Shown here in pieces: positions 21,967 to 30,870 of a DNA stretch of 64,000 nt; positions within the stretch are counted from its first letter, which is position 1; the number at the start of each line of letters is the position of its first letter. The notes beneath the pieces are model-generated. The model did not search any database, was not told where the DNA came from, and saw only the letters and a list, made by a program, of their open reading frames with translations. Made by a program: the position numbers and the translations under genes. This DNA is from Spirochaetia bacterium (GTDB taxonomy: Bacteria; Spirochaetota; Spirochaetia; Treponematales; Breznakiellaceae), in assembly GCA_025997595.1 (NCBI GenBank), contig BNUU01000006.1, positions 1 to 64,000 of the forward strand, read 5' to 3'.

Positions 21967-22659
21967 TTATGATTCGTTTTTCTCGGCGGCACAGGTTTGT
22001 TTTACCAACCGCAGCTGGTTTTTGATAAAAGCATCAACCCTTTTGCTTTCTGCCCCGGTACTCCTAGGCATACAAATATCAGCAAGGGAACACCGGTCGC
22101 ATTTCCGTTTATCATAATCAGCCGCCGGTGTTATACCGGCTTCTTCAATCGTTCTAATACGGTTGATCAAATCACAGGTTTTTTTCCGCAGCTCCGCATC
22201 CAGAATCACATCGCTTCGTCGGTGTTCCTGAAGATAATACAACTGCCCGGTTTCAATCACCATGCCGCGAACTTCAGTTCGAAACATCTCCTCCAGGCAC
22301 AGGGCCTGAGCGCAGATCTGCACCCGATCCACATCGTTCTCTTTTTCCCGGCCCCGTTTAAATTCAACCGGAGACACCCGCTTTACACCGCCGTCATCAG
22401 AGAGCCATAGTTCTACCAGATCGCATTTTCCGATAAGCCCCAGCTCCAGTGACCGCACCGCCATATCGTATTCCTGCCGGAACAGGCGGCGGGATTCATG
22501 ATGTTCCACATGAACCCGTTCGTGCAGTACCTTTCCTTCGGCGGTAAACTGATTTTCGGCCCATATCTGTTCCAAATGAATCAGCGCATACTGCCGTTCA
22601 CAGAACAGGACATGCTGCAATGCGGAAATCGGGATCAGGTCGTCTTCGGAGAAGGGCAT
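21967..22659 (-). CDS. cas4: CRISPR-associated exonuclease Cas4
   Basis: A 230-residue RecB-like nuclease that trims pre-spacers and sets PAM-correct insertion in I-C systems. The four Fe-S cysteines are visible: Cys20 in HVLFCERQY and Cys187, Cys190 and Cys196 in KCDRCSLADIC. The nuclease core shows Asp80 (IGKCDLVE) and Glu99-x-Lys101 (PVEFKRG). The ATG is 2 bp after the stop of the DUF1016 gene, so the two are tightly coupled. Confidence 0.96.
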   Translation of the reverse strand: MPFSEDDLIPISALQHVLFCERQYALIHLEQIWAENQFTAEGKVLHERVHVEHHESRRLFRQEYDMAVRSLELGLIGKCDLVELWLSDDGGVKRVSPVEFKRGREKENDVDRVQICAQALCLEEMFRTEVRGMVIETGQLYYLQEHRRSDVILDAELRKKTCDLINRIRTIEEAGITPAADYDKRKCDRCSLADICMPRSTGAESKRVDAFIKNQLRLVKQTCAAEKNES

Positions 22660-22661
22660 AA

Positions 22662-23654
22662 CTACAATTCCTGTTCCGCAAGCTGGGTCAATTCGCGCAA
22701 TTTTTGCTGCAACAATTTTTTATCGGGCAATTTCGCCGTGTATTCGGCAACCAGCACCGGCGAAAGGCTGCGGCTCATTGTGAATTCAACTATTTCATCG
22801 TCCTTATCCGCGCACAAAATGATACCAACGCTCGGGTTTTCGTGCTCCTTCCTGTATTCGCGATCAAGCGCTTCAAGATAAAAATTCATCTTACCCACAT
22901 ATTCCGGCTTAAAGGCGCCGATTTTCAACTCGAACGCGACCAAACACTGTAAATCACGATGATAAAAAAGCAGGTCGATATAGAAATCCCCGCCGCCGAC
23001 TTGCACCCGGTATTCCTCACCAATAAAGGTAAACCCCCGTCCAATTTCAAGCAAAAAATCTTTTAGATTTTGTGTAATCCCTTTTCTAAAGTCCGTTTCC
23101 GAATATTGACGCGGCAAATTGAGAAAATCAAGCACATAGTTATCCAGAAATTGTTCTTTGACATATTTTTCAACCGGGACCGGGGCAAGCGCTGTCGCCG
23201 ATAGCATCGCACGCTCATAGTAGCTACTTTCAAGCTGACGATCCAATTCACGGGTACTATAGTGTTCTTTTATGCACAGATTTATATAGAAATGCCGTTC
23301 CTCAGGCGTTTTCGCCCGCGCCAAAATTTTGAGGTGATTTGTCCAGCTCAATTGTGTCAGCAGTGATGACACAATCTCATCGTCCTTGTAGGTTTCATAA
23401 AACTGCCGCATCCGGTACAACCCGCGGCGGGTAAAACCCTTCAAATCCGGGTATTGCGCCGCAATAAAGCGGGCAATTTCATCGACATACGCGTCCCCAT
23501 AGCCATGCGCGGCGCTTTCCCTGCTGATATACTCGCCTACATGGTAGTAGAGCATAATCAGCTCCTCGTTCACCTTGCGGAGCGCGTTTTGCCGTGCGTC
23601 CTCAATAAGGCGGATGAGGTCGGGGAAGGTAGCGGTGGGGGGTGGATTAGTCAT
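22662..23654 (-). CDS. DUF1016/YhcG-type PDDEXK nuclease inside the cas operon
   Basis: A 330-residue protein in two parts. Residues 10-145 are a helical, HTH-like DUF1016 N-domain (DLIRLIEDARQNALRKVNEE, YPDLKGFTRRGLYRMRQFY, LSWTNHLKIL). Residues 165-320 are a PDDEXK nuclease fold with Asp227 in YIDLLFYH and Glu242-x-Lys244 in AFELKIG, followed by Tyr/Asn-rich helix KMNFYLEALD. All three catalytic residues are present. YhcG-family proteins are not standard Cas proteins; they are widespread and often near restriction or mobile genes. Here the gene starts 13 bp after cas7 and ends 2 bp before cas4, so it is part of the operon. A TTG nine codons upstream, overlapping cas7, is an alternative start. 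Its role in immunity is unknown. Confidence 0.88.
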   Translation of the reverse strand: MTNPPPTATFPDLIRLIEDARQNALRKVNEELIMLYYHVGEYISRESAAHGYGDAYVDEIARFIAAQYPDLKGFTRRGLYRMRQFYETYKDDEIVSSLLTQLSWTNHLKILARAKTPEERHFYINLCIKEHYSTRELDRQLESSYYERAMLSATALAPVPVEKYVKEQFLDNYVLDFLNLPRQYSETDFRKGITQNLKDFLLEIGRGFTFIGEEYRVQVGGGDFYIDLLFYHRDLQCLVAFELKIGAFKPEYVGKMNFYLEALDREYRKEHENPSVGIILCADKDDEIVEFTMSRSLSPVLVAEYTAKLPDKKLLQQKLRELTQLAEQEL

Positions 23655-23667
23655 TTTACTTTGCAAC

Positions 23668-24546
23668 TCATGTGGAAACAACCGTTTTAAATTCCCTGAG
23701 TTCTTTCCCGTCTAAACTTATCGTATAGGCTGAAAAATCTCTGGCCGGTAGTTCCTTGTCATTATCCCTTCGTATTACCGTTACCCGGTCAAACAATTCC
23801 TGAGCGGGCTTATTTCCCATAAAAGAAGCATGCTCAAATATGATAAGCCGTTGTGCGCTCATCAGTCCCCGAGCAGCAGAACGATCATGCTCAAACATAT
23901 TCTGTAAGGCTTCCCAAAAGAGAGTCAAGTCCTCCTCTGAAAATCCCGTCTGATTTGCCAAGGGCGCGGAAATAAAACCATAGGTACGGTAAAGCCCGTA
24001 GGGAATGGTAAACTTGCGTCCCATGGTACGGTTATCCCCGCCCTGTTTCTCAGCTTCCTTTTCCGTAGTAACTGCCATACGAGTAATACTATGTTCAGAA
24101 GAAATTACCGGATCAATTGAGCGGGCAAAAGTAAGCTGTATTGGTCCCCGGACCTGTCCACAATTAACCCCGGTAGACATGACCGCGCCAAATGTTCTGA
24201 CATCATAAAAATTTTGACACATCCATTTTCGGGCATCTTCAGTCTTATCTCCGCCCTTCCGCTTGCCTTCATCTCCGCTTAAATCAATACCCAACGCCTT
24301 ATAAGCCCGCTCATGCTGATTATTAAGCACCGCCTTCTCTTTTACATAAATCTCATAAGGGGGCTGTTCATCCTTTACCAAGCCGACATAGTTACGAACC
24401 TTTCGTTTTAAACAAACGTCCGTTACCAGGCCATTTCCGGTTTCCGCATCCACCCGGGGAAGATTACCCGCATCGGGGTCTCCATTGGGGTTTCCGTCTT
24501 TGACATCAAAGAGGTAAATAAAATCATAACGCTTTTTCAGTTCCAT
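23668..24546 (-). CDS. cas7: Cascade backbone protein Cas7 (Csd2, I-C)
   Basis: A 292-residue RRM-like backbone subunit that coats the crRNA. The family opening [22 protein letters not shown], read in parts, and the [15 protein letters not shown] segment are typical Csd2. [17 protein letters not shown] matches the conserved core. AAGGAG lies upstream of the ATG. It starts 17 bp after cas8c ends. The bases flipped every sixth crRNA position by Cas7 thumbs matter for the mini-CRISPR described at 27099. Confidence 0.96.
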   Translation of the reverse strand: MELKKRYDFIYLFDVKDGNPNGDPDAGNLPRVDAETGNGLVTDVCLKRKVRNYVGLVKDEQPPYEIYVKEKAVLNNQHERAYKALGIDLSGDEGKRKGGDKTEDARKWMCQNFYDVRTFGAVMSTGVNCGQVRGPIQLTFARSIDPVISSEHSITRMAVTTEKEAEKQGGDNRTMGRKFTIPYGLYRTYGFISAPLANQTGFSEEDLTLFWEALQNMFEHDRSAARGLMSAQRLIIFEHASFMGNKPAQELFDRVTVIRRDNDKELPARDFSAYTISLDGKELREFKTVVST

Positions 24547-24563
24547 AGTCTGCTCCTTAAAAA

Positions 24564-26291
24564 TTAATTTCTTTCTTCATTCTTTGCAGTAAAGAAATCC
24601 TGCCGCTGATGATAATAACCAATGGCGAATTTTCCCTGTTCGTGTAAATTCAGATGAGAAGGAAAATCATTGTAATGTCCCATGATTTCACTGATGATTT
24701 TCTCCAAATTAACACCCCGGCCCTTGTTTTCCAACTTTGCGATATGATGATTTTTAAGCCGCAACAATGTCGGAAATACCGTTACCGGTGCACCACAGGC
24801 AGCCCCATAATACCTTTCACGAATTGTTGCGTTAAGTCCCGGATTTGCTTCCTCCTGAATTTTTTCAAGGACCGCAAACAGACGTCCAAGCTGATAACCA
24901 ATTGAAGATTGCTCCGTATCAAGCGCCACTTTTATCTCCTCCTTTTTATAGTACCGGTTTAAATATGCCTTAATCAAAGCCGCCCGGACCGGTTTTACCC
25001 GATTTTCCGTATCGCTTCGTATTCGCCGTAATACTGCCTGCAATAATGTTGCCGGATAAGGCGTCCCGTCAATAATGGAACACATAAAGTCCCCCGCGAT
25101 ATTGGGAGGAATATTCTCACTCTTATCCTGAACTGCCGTATTTACCAGGAGCCGCCATAGTGAGTAATATTCCGGTTCATTTTTAGGCTTAACGATTTTA
25201 AGATCCTCAAAATGCTGACGGATATGATCGGCAAATTCGCCGACTGTTCCCTGCCGCCAAAACCGAATGGAAATCCGCGCTGCGTTTGGTGCAAGGCCGA
25301 GAATATAAAATTTCTCTTTCCCGGCATCTTCAATATACGTCCCTGTCCATAGAGAATCTATCAAATTTTTGACTCGCTCCGTCCCCGCATCAGGATCATC
25401 CTTTGCCGGTTCCGAAAAAATATACGCAAAATCTTCCTCGAATTGTGTTTTATTTGCAGACCAAAAAACCGTTGAGGCGTCTCCAATTTGTATACGCTGC
25501 CTGGAATCCCGGCTCAAAAGAGTATTGAGGGCAGTGGTATAGGCAAACATGGCGGCCTCACCCACCGGCGCATTCTTGCCCTGTTCTTTGCCGAATGAAC
25601 GAAAGGCATCTTTATTAAAAGAAACGATATTTGCCCCGGAAGATTGGGCGCCCCATACTCCTTTTATGGATGTATGTAAGGTACTTATCTGATCCTTTTC
25701 GCCGGTAATAAGACAGATACTATCATATTTTTTAGAACTATCCTTTCCGGCCAAAGCATTCTTAATTTCTTCGGTCTCACAATAGAGTTCATACTCACCA
25801 TCAAAACGGAAACTGATATTGGGGTTTGTCCGGTAAATATCTTCCCATTGAGGGATCTTTTCTAACTCTGCACGCTCGACAGCAGATAAAAAAGCCAGGA
25901 GCGCTTTTTTTCTTGGGGTATTGGGCAATTCATTCTGAATGCGTTCAATAAAGGCTTTTTTCTGATCCGGAAGCCGCGACAGTTTTCGCTTCTTGTCTTC
26001 TTCTTTCAAACCTTCAACATCCAAGATTCCGAATACATACCCGGCAACATCCCAAAGCAAATTCGCTGCAACTCCAGATGTTTTTTTAACGCCCTGCGGA
26101 ACCAGAAAGGCCCTTCCCCTCTTTTTAATTCCCTCTCCTTCACGGGTATCTTCAATTTGCAGCAGGGAGCCTTTTTCATTCAAAACAACAACAAAGGATA
26201 TCTCCTTTACTTCCCAGCCATCGGGAGCAATCCCGCTCGCCGGGTCCGCCGCTTTTCTGTCGTAGTATCCCTTTAGAGCCTGTAATATCAT
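24564..26291 (-). CDS. cas8c: Cascade large subunit Cas8c (Csd1, I-C)
   Basis: A 575-residue protein of normal family length that recognises the PAM and recruits Cas3. Typical Csd1 segments are [25 protein letters not shown], read in parts near residues 75-105, [15 protein letters not shown], and [12 protein letters not shown]. The C-terminal part, from about 440 onwards, holds the region that in I-C also yields Cas11 by internal translation. I could not identify the internal start with confidence. The ATG overlaps the cas5c stop by 4 bp (ATGA). Confidence 0.96.
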   Translation of the reverse strand: MILQALKGYYDRKAADPASGIAPDGWEVKEISFVVVLNEKGSLLQIEDTREGEGIKKRGRAFLVPQGVKKTSGVAANLLWDVAGYVFGILDVEGLKEEDKKRKLSRLPDQKKAFIERIQNELPNTPRKKALLAFLSAVERAELEKIPQWEDIYRTNPNISFRFDGEYELYCETEEIKNALAGKDSSKKYDSICLITGEKDQISTLHTSIKGVWGAQSSGANIVSFNKDAFRSFGKEQGKNAPVGEAAMFAYTTALNTLLSRDSRQRIQIGDASTVFWSANKTQFEEDFAYIFSEPAKDDPDAGTERVKNLIDSLWTGTYIEDAGKEKFYILGLAPNAARISIRFWRQGTVGEFADHIRQHFEDLKIVKPKNEPEYYSLWRLLVNTAVQDKSENIPPNIAGDFMCSIIDGTPYPATLLQAVLRRIRSDTENRVKPVRAALIKAYLNRYYKKEEIKVALDTEQSSIGYQLGRLFAVLEKIQEEANPGLNATIRERYYGAACGAPVTVFPTLLRLKNHHIAKLENKGRGVNLEKIISEIMGHYNDFPSHLNLHEQGKFAIGYYHQRQDFFTAKNEERN

Positions 26292-27019
26292 GACCTGACC
26301 TCCAGGGACCGCCGGTCAGTATTGACCACATTATTTTTCAGCCGCGCCCGGAAAAATTCAGGTTTAGGATTGGCAGGATCATCATAGTTCATATCATAAA
26401 GCATCCAGCCCAGGTCACTATCCTCATTGATCTTTTCTGTTATCGGTGAATGCTCTTCAACCAGACGAAAATCACAGGCAAACTCCCGGCATCCCAGGTA
26501 AGGACGATGGAAACACTGTCCCTTCTTTGCCCGGCGCTCAAACATGGCCGCATATTTTGCCTCGGTCTCGTCTGATCGGACATGAGTTACCTGTTCTTCA
26601 TTATCCGCCCAGTATTCACCGTATCTATGAAAATTTGCCTTTCTTTTTTCGGGAGGAATGAACTCAAACCATCCATATATACGATACCGGACGTCCCGAA
26701 GAAAAAGTCCAGCCCGCTGTTGCCGTTGTTCTTCAATAAAAAAGCCTGTTGGACTACCATCTTTACCATCAAGCTGCGCCTGTGTCGGCTCACCCGCAAT
26801 CCTTCCCACCTCATTACGCCGGACGCTTATCCAACGGATCGGATTCAATACCTCAATTTTGGTTATATGCCAGAAAATCGCCGGCTTCCACAAAATTGCG
26901 TCAAAAATCGCACGGGCTGCGGAGGGGGTCATAATGTCATAGCTGACTCGCTCTACCTTCATCTCCGGACGAGTAAATGAAGCATAATCTCCCCATATTT
27001 CAAGACACCAATCTTTCAT
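26288..27019 (-). CDS. cas5c: Cas5c (Cas5d), crRNA-processing Cascade subunit
   Basis: A 243-residue RAMP protein. In I-C systems, which lack Cas6, Cas5 cuts the repeat and stays on the 5' handle. The start MKDWCLEIWGDYASFTRPEMKVER, read in parts, and YDIMTPSAARAIFDAILWKP are diagnostic of the family. The C-terminal half has GREFACDFRLVEE-like beta segments. AGAGG lies 7 bases before the ATG. It is the first gene of the seven-gene cas operon, behind a strong promoter at 27053-27081. No cas6 is seen in the window, as expected. Confidence 0.95.
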   Translation of the reverse strand: MKDWCLEIWGDYASFTRPEMKVERVSYDIMTPSAARAIFDAILWKPAIFWHITKIEVLNPIRWISVRRNEVGRIAGEPTQAQLDGKDGSPTGFFIEEQRQQRAGLFLRDVRYRIYGWFEFIPPEKRKANFHRYGEYWADNEEQVTHVRSDETEAKYAAMFERRAKKGQCFHRPYLGCREFACDFRLVEEHSPITEKINEDSDLGWMLYDMNYDDPANPKPEFFRARLKNNVVNTDRRSLEVRS

Positions 27020-27033
27020 CTTTTTCCTCTACT

Positions 27034-27053
27034 TACATTCTAACATAACTAAA
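27034..27053 (-). promoter_or_regulatory. Probable target site of the intergenic mini-CRISPR guide
   Basis: On the minus strand, TTT (27053-27051) is followed by AGTTATGTTAGAATGTA (27050-27034). The guide at 27159-27143 reads AGTTAAGTGAGAATGTA: 15 of 17 match, with mismatches at 6 and 9. The site starts at the last bases of the minus-10 box and covers the expected transcription start. TTT is not the canonical I-C TTC PAM, so binding strength is uncertain. Confidence 0.7.
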
Positions 27054-27081
27054 GTATATCATGTTCTTTGAAAACTGTCAA
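27053..27081 (-). promoter_or_regulatory. Strong sigma-70-type promoter of the cas5c-cas2 operon
   Basis: On the minus strand TTGACA (27076-27081) is a perfect minus-35 box. A 17-bp spacer leads to TATACT (27053-27058), five of six at minus-10. The expected start is near 27046, leaving a short leader with AGAGG before cas5c. Confidence 0.85.
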
Positions 27082-27098
27082 GTACTTTTATGAAAAAA

Positions 27099-27191
27099 GT
27101 AAAAAATCCACGCGCCCAAAAGGGCGCGACTAAGCAAAAAACTACATTCTCACTTAACTGTTTCAATCCACAACTTCTTCCAAAGTATGAC
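27099..27191 (-). ncRNA. Mini-CRISPR encoding a CreR-like cas-regulating guide RNA
   Basis: Read on the minus strand. Repeat 1 (27160-27191, 32 nt) begins GTC, as the array repeat does, and ends with the same 12 bases GTGGATTGAAAC. Its middle has diverged but can still fold (CATACTT with AAGTTG, one bulge), including a G-C to A-T covariation. The 29-nt spacer is 27131-27159. Repeat 2 (27099-27130, 32 nt) starts GTCGCGCCC, has a perfect CGCGCCC-TTTT-GGGCGCG stem with a covarying pair, keeps GTGGATT and then runs into T6, so it may also terminate transcription. Repeat 1 begins one base after the cas3 stop. A TATAGT at 27197-27202 would start RNA at the first base of repeat 1; read-through from cas3 is the other option. 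The spacer matches the cas5c promoter. Function as autorepressor is inference from layout and known CreR RNAs. Confidence 0.75.
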
Positions 27192-27192
27192 G

Positions 27193-29421
27193 TCAGACTA
27201 TAAAATTTTCTGGATCATTCGGCATTTCATCAATAAACAGACCTATCTCTTTATCGTATTCCACGGTAGTGGTCAGCGCGAATACTCCGGGAAAAATCTC
27301 TTCCAATGAACCGCGCTTTTGCATTGTGTCAAACTGATTCACATATATAGTTATAGTGTATCTTTGCAATTTACGTAACAGTTTTTTCGCAGATATCAAA
27401 TTTTTTTTCAAAAGCCGGATGTACAGCTCTCCTTTTTTATACGGTACCACAACCGTCCGTTGGTTTTTATCATCAATGAGCTTAAACAATTCGGCGGCGC
27501 TCCTAAACTGGATTCCAAGACCGGGGGTCGGCTTTAATAAATTGATGATTCCCTTAGCATCCAAAGAATTAGCCTTCCAGTATAGTTCGGTAAAATAGGG
27601 CGTAAAGACACGCTGATCAATAGGATTTTCCAGGCCCTGTTTACACATCCGCTCTGCCGTTTCCGCCGCTTTTCTGAGTGTTCCGGCGGGGGCTCTGCGG
27701 GGCGCATTGAAGACTACCACCTTACCAAGCTTCCCCTCGGCATTGAGTTTCCCTTCCCGGTTGCACCTTCCTGCGGCCTGCGCGACGGAATCCAGCCCTG
27801 CCATGGCCCGGTATACAACCGGAAAATCAATATCAACCCCCGCCTCAACCAACTGGGTACTGATAACCCGAACAGATTCTCCCCTATGCAATTTATCTTT
27901 AATCTCGGCGATCGCGTCACTGCGGTGCTGGGCGCACATAAGCGCAGAAAGATGATATGTCCCTTTGGGCATTAGGGCATGAAGCTCCCGGCAGCTTTTC
28001 CGATCAGATACTATACAAAGCACCTGATCAACATCCGATAAATCGGCGGCTAAATCATGCCATTCCACCGGATCGGAATTTTTTTTTGGAAGGAATACTT
28101 CAACCCGGTTTAGATTTTTATACAAATCCGGAACATCCTGAATAATTTCCCTGACCGAACCTTTCGGTAAACCGGGGAATTGGGGGAAATTTTTCTGCGC
28201 TTCAAAAACAGGCTGCGTTGCGGTACAGATAACAAAACTTACCCGGTAATGTTCTGTCAAAAGTCTCATGGCTTCCAAAATGGGCGATAAGAACTCAATG
28301 GGAACCAGTTGTGCTTCATCAAGAATTATCACACTATCCGCGATGTTATGAAGCTTCCTGCATCGGCTGGTTTTTGCGGCGAAAAGGGATTCAAAAAACT
28401 GAACTGCGGTAGTTATAATTATCGGCGCATCCCAATTTTCTGTTGCAAGCCGGGACCGCGGGGTAGAATCTTCCTCATCAAGACTTGCATGGTGTTCAAC
28501 GATCTCGCCGTCACCAAAAACATTCCGGAATACATCAGCATTCTGTTCTATAATGCTTGTATAGGGGATAACATAAATTATTCGCTTCTTGTTATATTTT
28601 TCCGCATGCCTTAAAGCAAAAGCCATACTGGAGAGGGTCTTCCCACCACCGGTTGGAACGGTTAATGAGAAAAATCCCGGAACCATCTCCGCCGCTATCC
28701 GGCAATCCATCAGAACCTGTTGACGGGCTTTATATACAGTATCATCGGCTGTTTTGGAGGATCGTTTTGTTTTGGTCTCCATATAAGAAGTAAAGCGTTG
28801 CTGTAATTCAACCATAGAAAGATACCCTTTGCGTTTCTTATTCTTTTCCGAGTCCATATATTCTTCCGTATTTAAACGATCCGCATCAACAAGACAAGAA
28901 AAAAGCATTCGTATCCAAAGCGATATATCAAGTCCATTTGGATTAAATTGCCATGAAAAGCCTTTGGGACATAGCGGAGGAAGCAGGTTTTTGAATTTAT
29001 CGGCTACATTCTCAGTTTTTACCTTCTGTAATCTAAATTCCAGGGCGCCAGGAGAACCACTCCAGTCAGGCAAACCTGCATGATGACCGGCTATACAGTA
29101 TGACAGGAATCGGCCCATTCCCTTACCAAATATTTCCTCCATCAGTTTTGCAGCGGGACCGGAATGTTCCAATTTTCCTTGGGATGTTACAGAAGAGGCA
29201 TCCTCATCATAGCCGCTGTTATTCAGTATATACTTTTGCCATTCAGATGTACCCTTGCCGCAATCATGCCCCATACCAAGGGCATACGCCCATTCTGACG
29301 AATCAAAGCTTTTTGCAAACTCTTTCGCTAATTCTGCGGTCCCCCGCAAATGCGATTCCAGAGACTGAGGCGTCGCCCATTCACCATTACCCAATTCCCG
29401 TACATGCGCGATATATTCCAT
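27193..29421 (-). CDS. cas3: CRISPR-associated helicase-nuclease Cas3 (I-C)
   Basis: A 742-residue protein with the HD nuclease first: His24, and His52-Asp53 in GMGHDCGKG with Lys56. The SF2 helicase follows: TVPTGGGKTLSS near residue 255, ILDEAQLVP near 365, VICTATQP and a later QLVEAGVDIDFP and QAAGRCNREG. It degrades DNA marked by Cascade. AGGGTGAGGG precedes the ATG. The gene starts 3 bp after the MATE gene and is separated from cas5c by a promoter and the mini-CRISPR, so it is transcribed apart from the rest of the cas genes. A TACAAT near 29450 within the end of the MATE gene could be a local minus-10 box with a poor minus-35. Confidence 0.97.
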   Translation of the reverse strand: MEYIAHVRELGNGEWATPQSLESHLRGTAELAKEFAKSFDSSEWAYALGMGHDCGKGTSEWQKYILNNSGYDEDASSVTSQGKLEHSGPAAKLMEEIFGKGMGRFLSYCIAGHHAGLPDWSGSPGALEFRLQKVKTENVADKFKNLLPPLCPKGFSWQFNPNGLDISLWIRMLFSCLVDADRLNTEEYMDSEKNKKRKGYLSMVELQQRFTSYMETKTKRSSKTADDTVYKARQQVLMDCRIAAEMVPGFFSLTVPTGGGKTLSSMAFALRHAEKYNKKRIIYVIPYTSIIEQNADVFRNVFGDGEIVEHHASLDEEDSTPRSRLATENWDAPIIITTAVQFFESLFAAKTSRCRKLHNIADSVIILDEAQLVPIEFLSPILEAMRLLTEHYRVSFVICTATQPVFEAQKNFPQFPGLPKGSVREIIQDVPDLYKNLNRVEVFLPKKNSDPVEWHDLAADLSDVDQVLCIVSDRKSCRELHALMPKGTYHLSALMCAQHRSDAIAEIKDKLHRGESVRVISTQLVEAGVDIDFPVVYRAMAGLDSVAQAAGRCNREGKLNAEGKLGKVVVFNAPRRAPAGTLRKAAETAERMCKQGLENPIDQRVFTPYFTELYWKANSLDAKGIINLLKPTPGLGIQFRSAAELFKLIDDKNQRTVVVPYKKGELYIRLLKKNLISAKKLLRKLQRYTITIYVNQFDTMQKRGSLEEIFPGVFALTTTVEYDKEIGLFIDEMPNDPENFIV

Positions 29422-29424
29422 CCC

Positions 29425-30870
29425 TCACCCTTTGATCACCGTCTTCCACTTCCCCGAATTGTAGCGCACAAGCACTAAAAGTGATCGGAGCAGCTGATCG
29501 AGGATGAGTGCGATCCATGCGCCCCACAGGCTCCAATTAAGGACCATCACCGTAATGCCCGCAATGCCGGGGCGTACCAAAAGGACGGTAATAAAGGTGA
29601 TCGCAGCAATACTGCGGGTGTCCCCCGCGCCCCGCAGGGCGCCGGCAAGGATGAACTGTGAGGACTGGAAGGGCAGCATGATGGCGACCATGCGCAGAAT
29701 ACGGGAGCCCGTTTCGATGATCTGCAAACTTTCAGGATCGCGTCCCACATAGAGGGCCATGATCTGGCGGCCGAGGAAAACAAAAATCAGGGCCAAAACA
29801 ACGGAGACCGCCAGCCCGATGCGGCGGGTGCGGCTGGTGTACTGCTCGGCCATGTCGGGCCGGCGTTTCCCCAGGCTCTGGCCGGTCAGGGCGGTGGCGG
29901 ATACCGCAAAGGCCTGGCCTATCATAAAGGACATGGCCTGAATGTTCATGCAGGCCATATGGGTAGCGTAAAGCATGGTCCCCAGGGAAGTTACGATCTT
30001 GGTATAGCTTATCATCCCCGTCCGCATGATGGCCTGCTCGGCCAGGGCAGGAAGGCCGATGCGGAAAATTGAATTGATGGTTTCCCGGTTGGGCCTGAAG
30101 CTGTCGGTGAACCTCAGCCTGATATAGTTTCTGCCCTTCAAAAGGGTAATCATGGCAAGGGCGAGGGCCACAAACTGCCCGATGATGGTCGCCACCGATG
30201 CGCCCATCACTTCCCAGCGGGGAAAACCGAAATTGCCGTAAATCAAAAGGTAATTGAAGATCACGTTAACTATATTGGCAACGATGTTGTAGACCATGGA
30301 GGTGCGGGAATTCCCCACACCCCTCAAAGTCGCCGTGGCGGTACTGGTCAGGGAAACGCTTAAGAGGCCGATACACTGCCATTGAAAATAAACGGTTCCC
30401 CCCGCAAGGGAAGCGGCATCGGGGGCGCCCATGAAGCGGATAAGGTCTTCGGCAAAAATATAACCCGCCACGGAACTTGCAATGCCAAGGATAAAATTGA
30501 GGAGTAGGGCCTGGCGCAGAACCATGTTTGCCTTTTCAGGATTCCCGGCGCCCCGGTAGCGGGCAACCATGGCGGTGGCCCCCACGTTCATGGCCATGAA
30601 AAGTATCATCACCAAAAATTTCGGCTGAGTCGCAAGCCCCACGGAAGTCAGCGCCCAGGGCCCCAGCTGGCCCACCATCATGAGGTCCACCATGGACGCC
30701 AGCTGGACAAGAACCATCTCCCCCATGGAAGGGAAGGCGATCTTTACCACATCGCGGTAGAGCATTTTTGAGGTGATGCCCTCGGGAAGGGCGCGGCCAT
30801 CGGACCGGACAGGTCCCGCTTCCACCCGGTCAAGGGCGGTCTCCCAGTTGGGACCTTTTTTTCCGTCCAT
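29425..30870 (-). CDS. MATE-family multidrug/Na+-coupled exporter
   Basis: A 481-residue membrane protein with about twelve hydrophobic segments in two homologous halves. Family features are KIAFPSMGEMVLVQLASMVDLMMVGQLG, read in parts near residue 45, LRGVGNSRTSMVYN in the first half and LRGAGDTRSIAAITF in the second. Substrate is unknown; such pumps export cationic compounds. I chose the ATG that overlaps the nucleoside hydrolase stop by one base (TAATG) rather than a GTG three codons upstream. It is third in the YhcH-hydrolase-MATE string and ends 3 bp before cas3. Confidence 0.92.
   Translation of the reverse strand: MDGKKGPNWETALDRVEAGPVRSDGRALPEGITSKMLYRDVVKIAFPSMGEMVLVQLASMVDLMMVGQLGPWALTSVGLATQPKFLVMILFMAMNVGATAMVARYRGAGNPEKANMVLRQALLLNFILGIASSVAGYIFAEDLIRFMGAPDAASLAGGTVYFQWQCIGLLSVSLTSTATATLRGVGNSRTSMVYNIVANIVNVIFNYLLIYGNFGFPRWEVMGASVATIIGQFVALALAMITLLKGRNYIRLRFTDSFRPNRETINSIFRIGLPALAEQAIMRTGMISYTKIVTSLGTMLYATHMACMNIQAMSFMIGQAFAVSATALTGQSLGKRRPDMAEQYTSRTRRIGLAVSVVLALIFVFLGRQIMALYVGRDPESLQIIETGSRILRMVAIMLPFQSSQFILAGALRGAGDTRSIAAITFITVLLVRPGIAGITVMVLNWSLWGAWIALILDQLLRSLLVLVRYNSGKWKTVIKG

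Noticed and set aside
22662..23654. An additional standard Cas protein such as Cas11 or Csn-like
   Set aside because: The D...ExK core and the N-terminal helices are those of DUF1016/YhcG proteins, not of any Cas subunit I know.
27099..27130. Plain rho-independent terminator for cas3
   Set aside because: The stem and T-run do fit a terminator, but the GTCGC start, the GTGGATT end, the 32-nt length and the second repeat-like unit 29 nt away are not explained by a terminator alone. Both functions may coexist.
27020..27192. CreTA-type toxin-antitoxin RNA pair
   Set aside because: The guide's match is to the cas5c promoter itself and I see no separate small toxin transcript or mini-ORF between guide and promoter, so a cas-regulating guide fits better.
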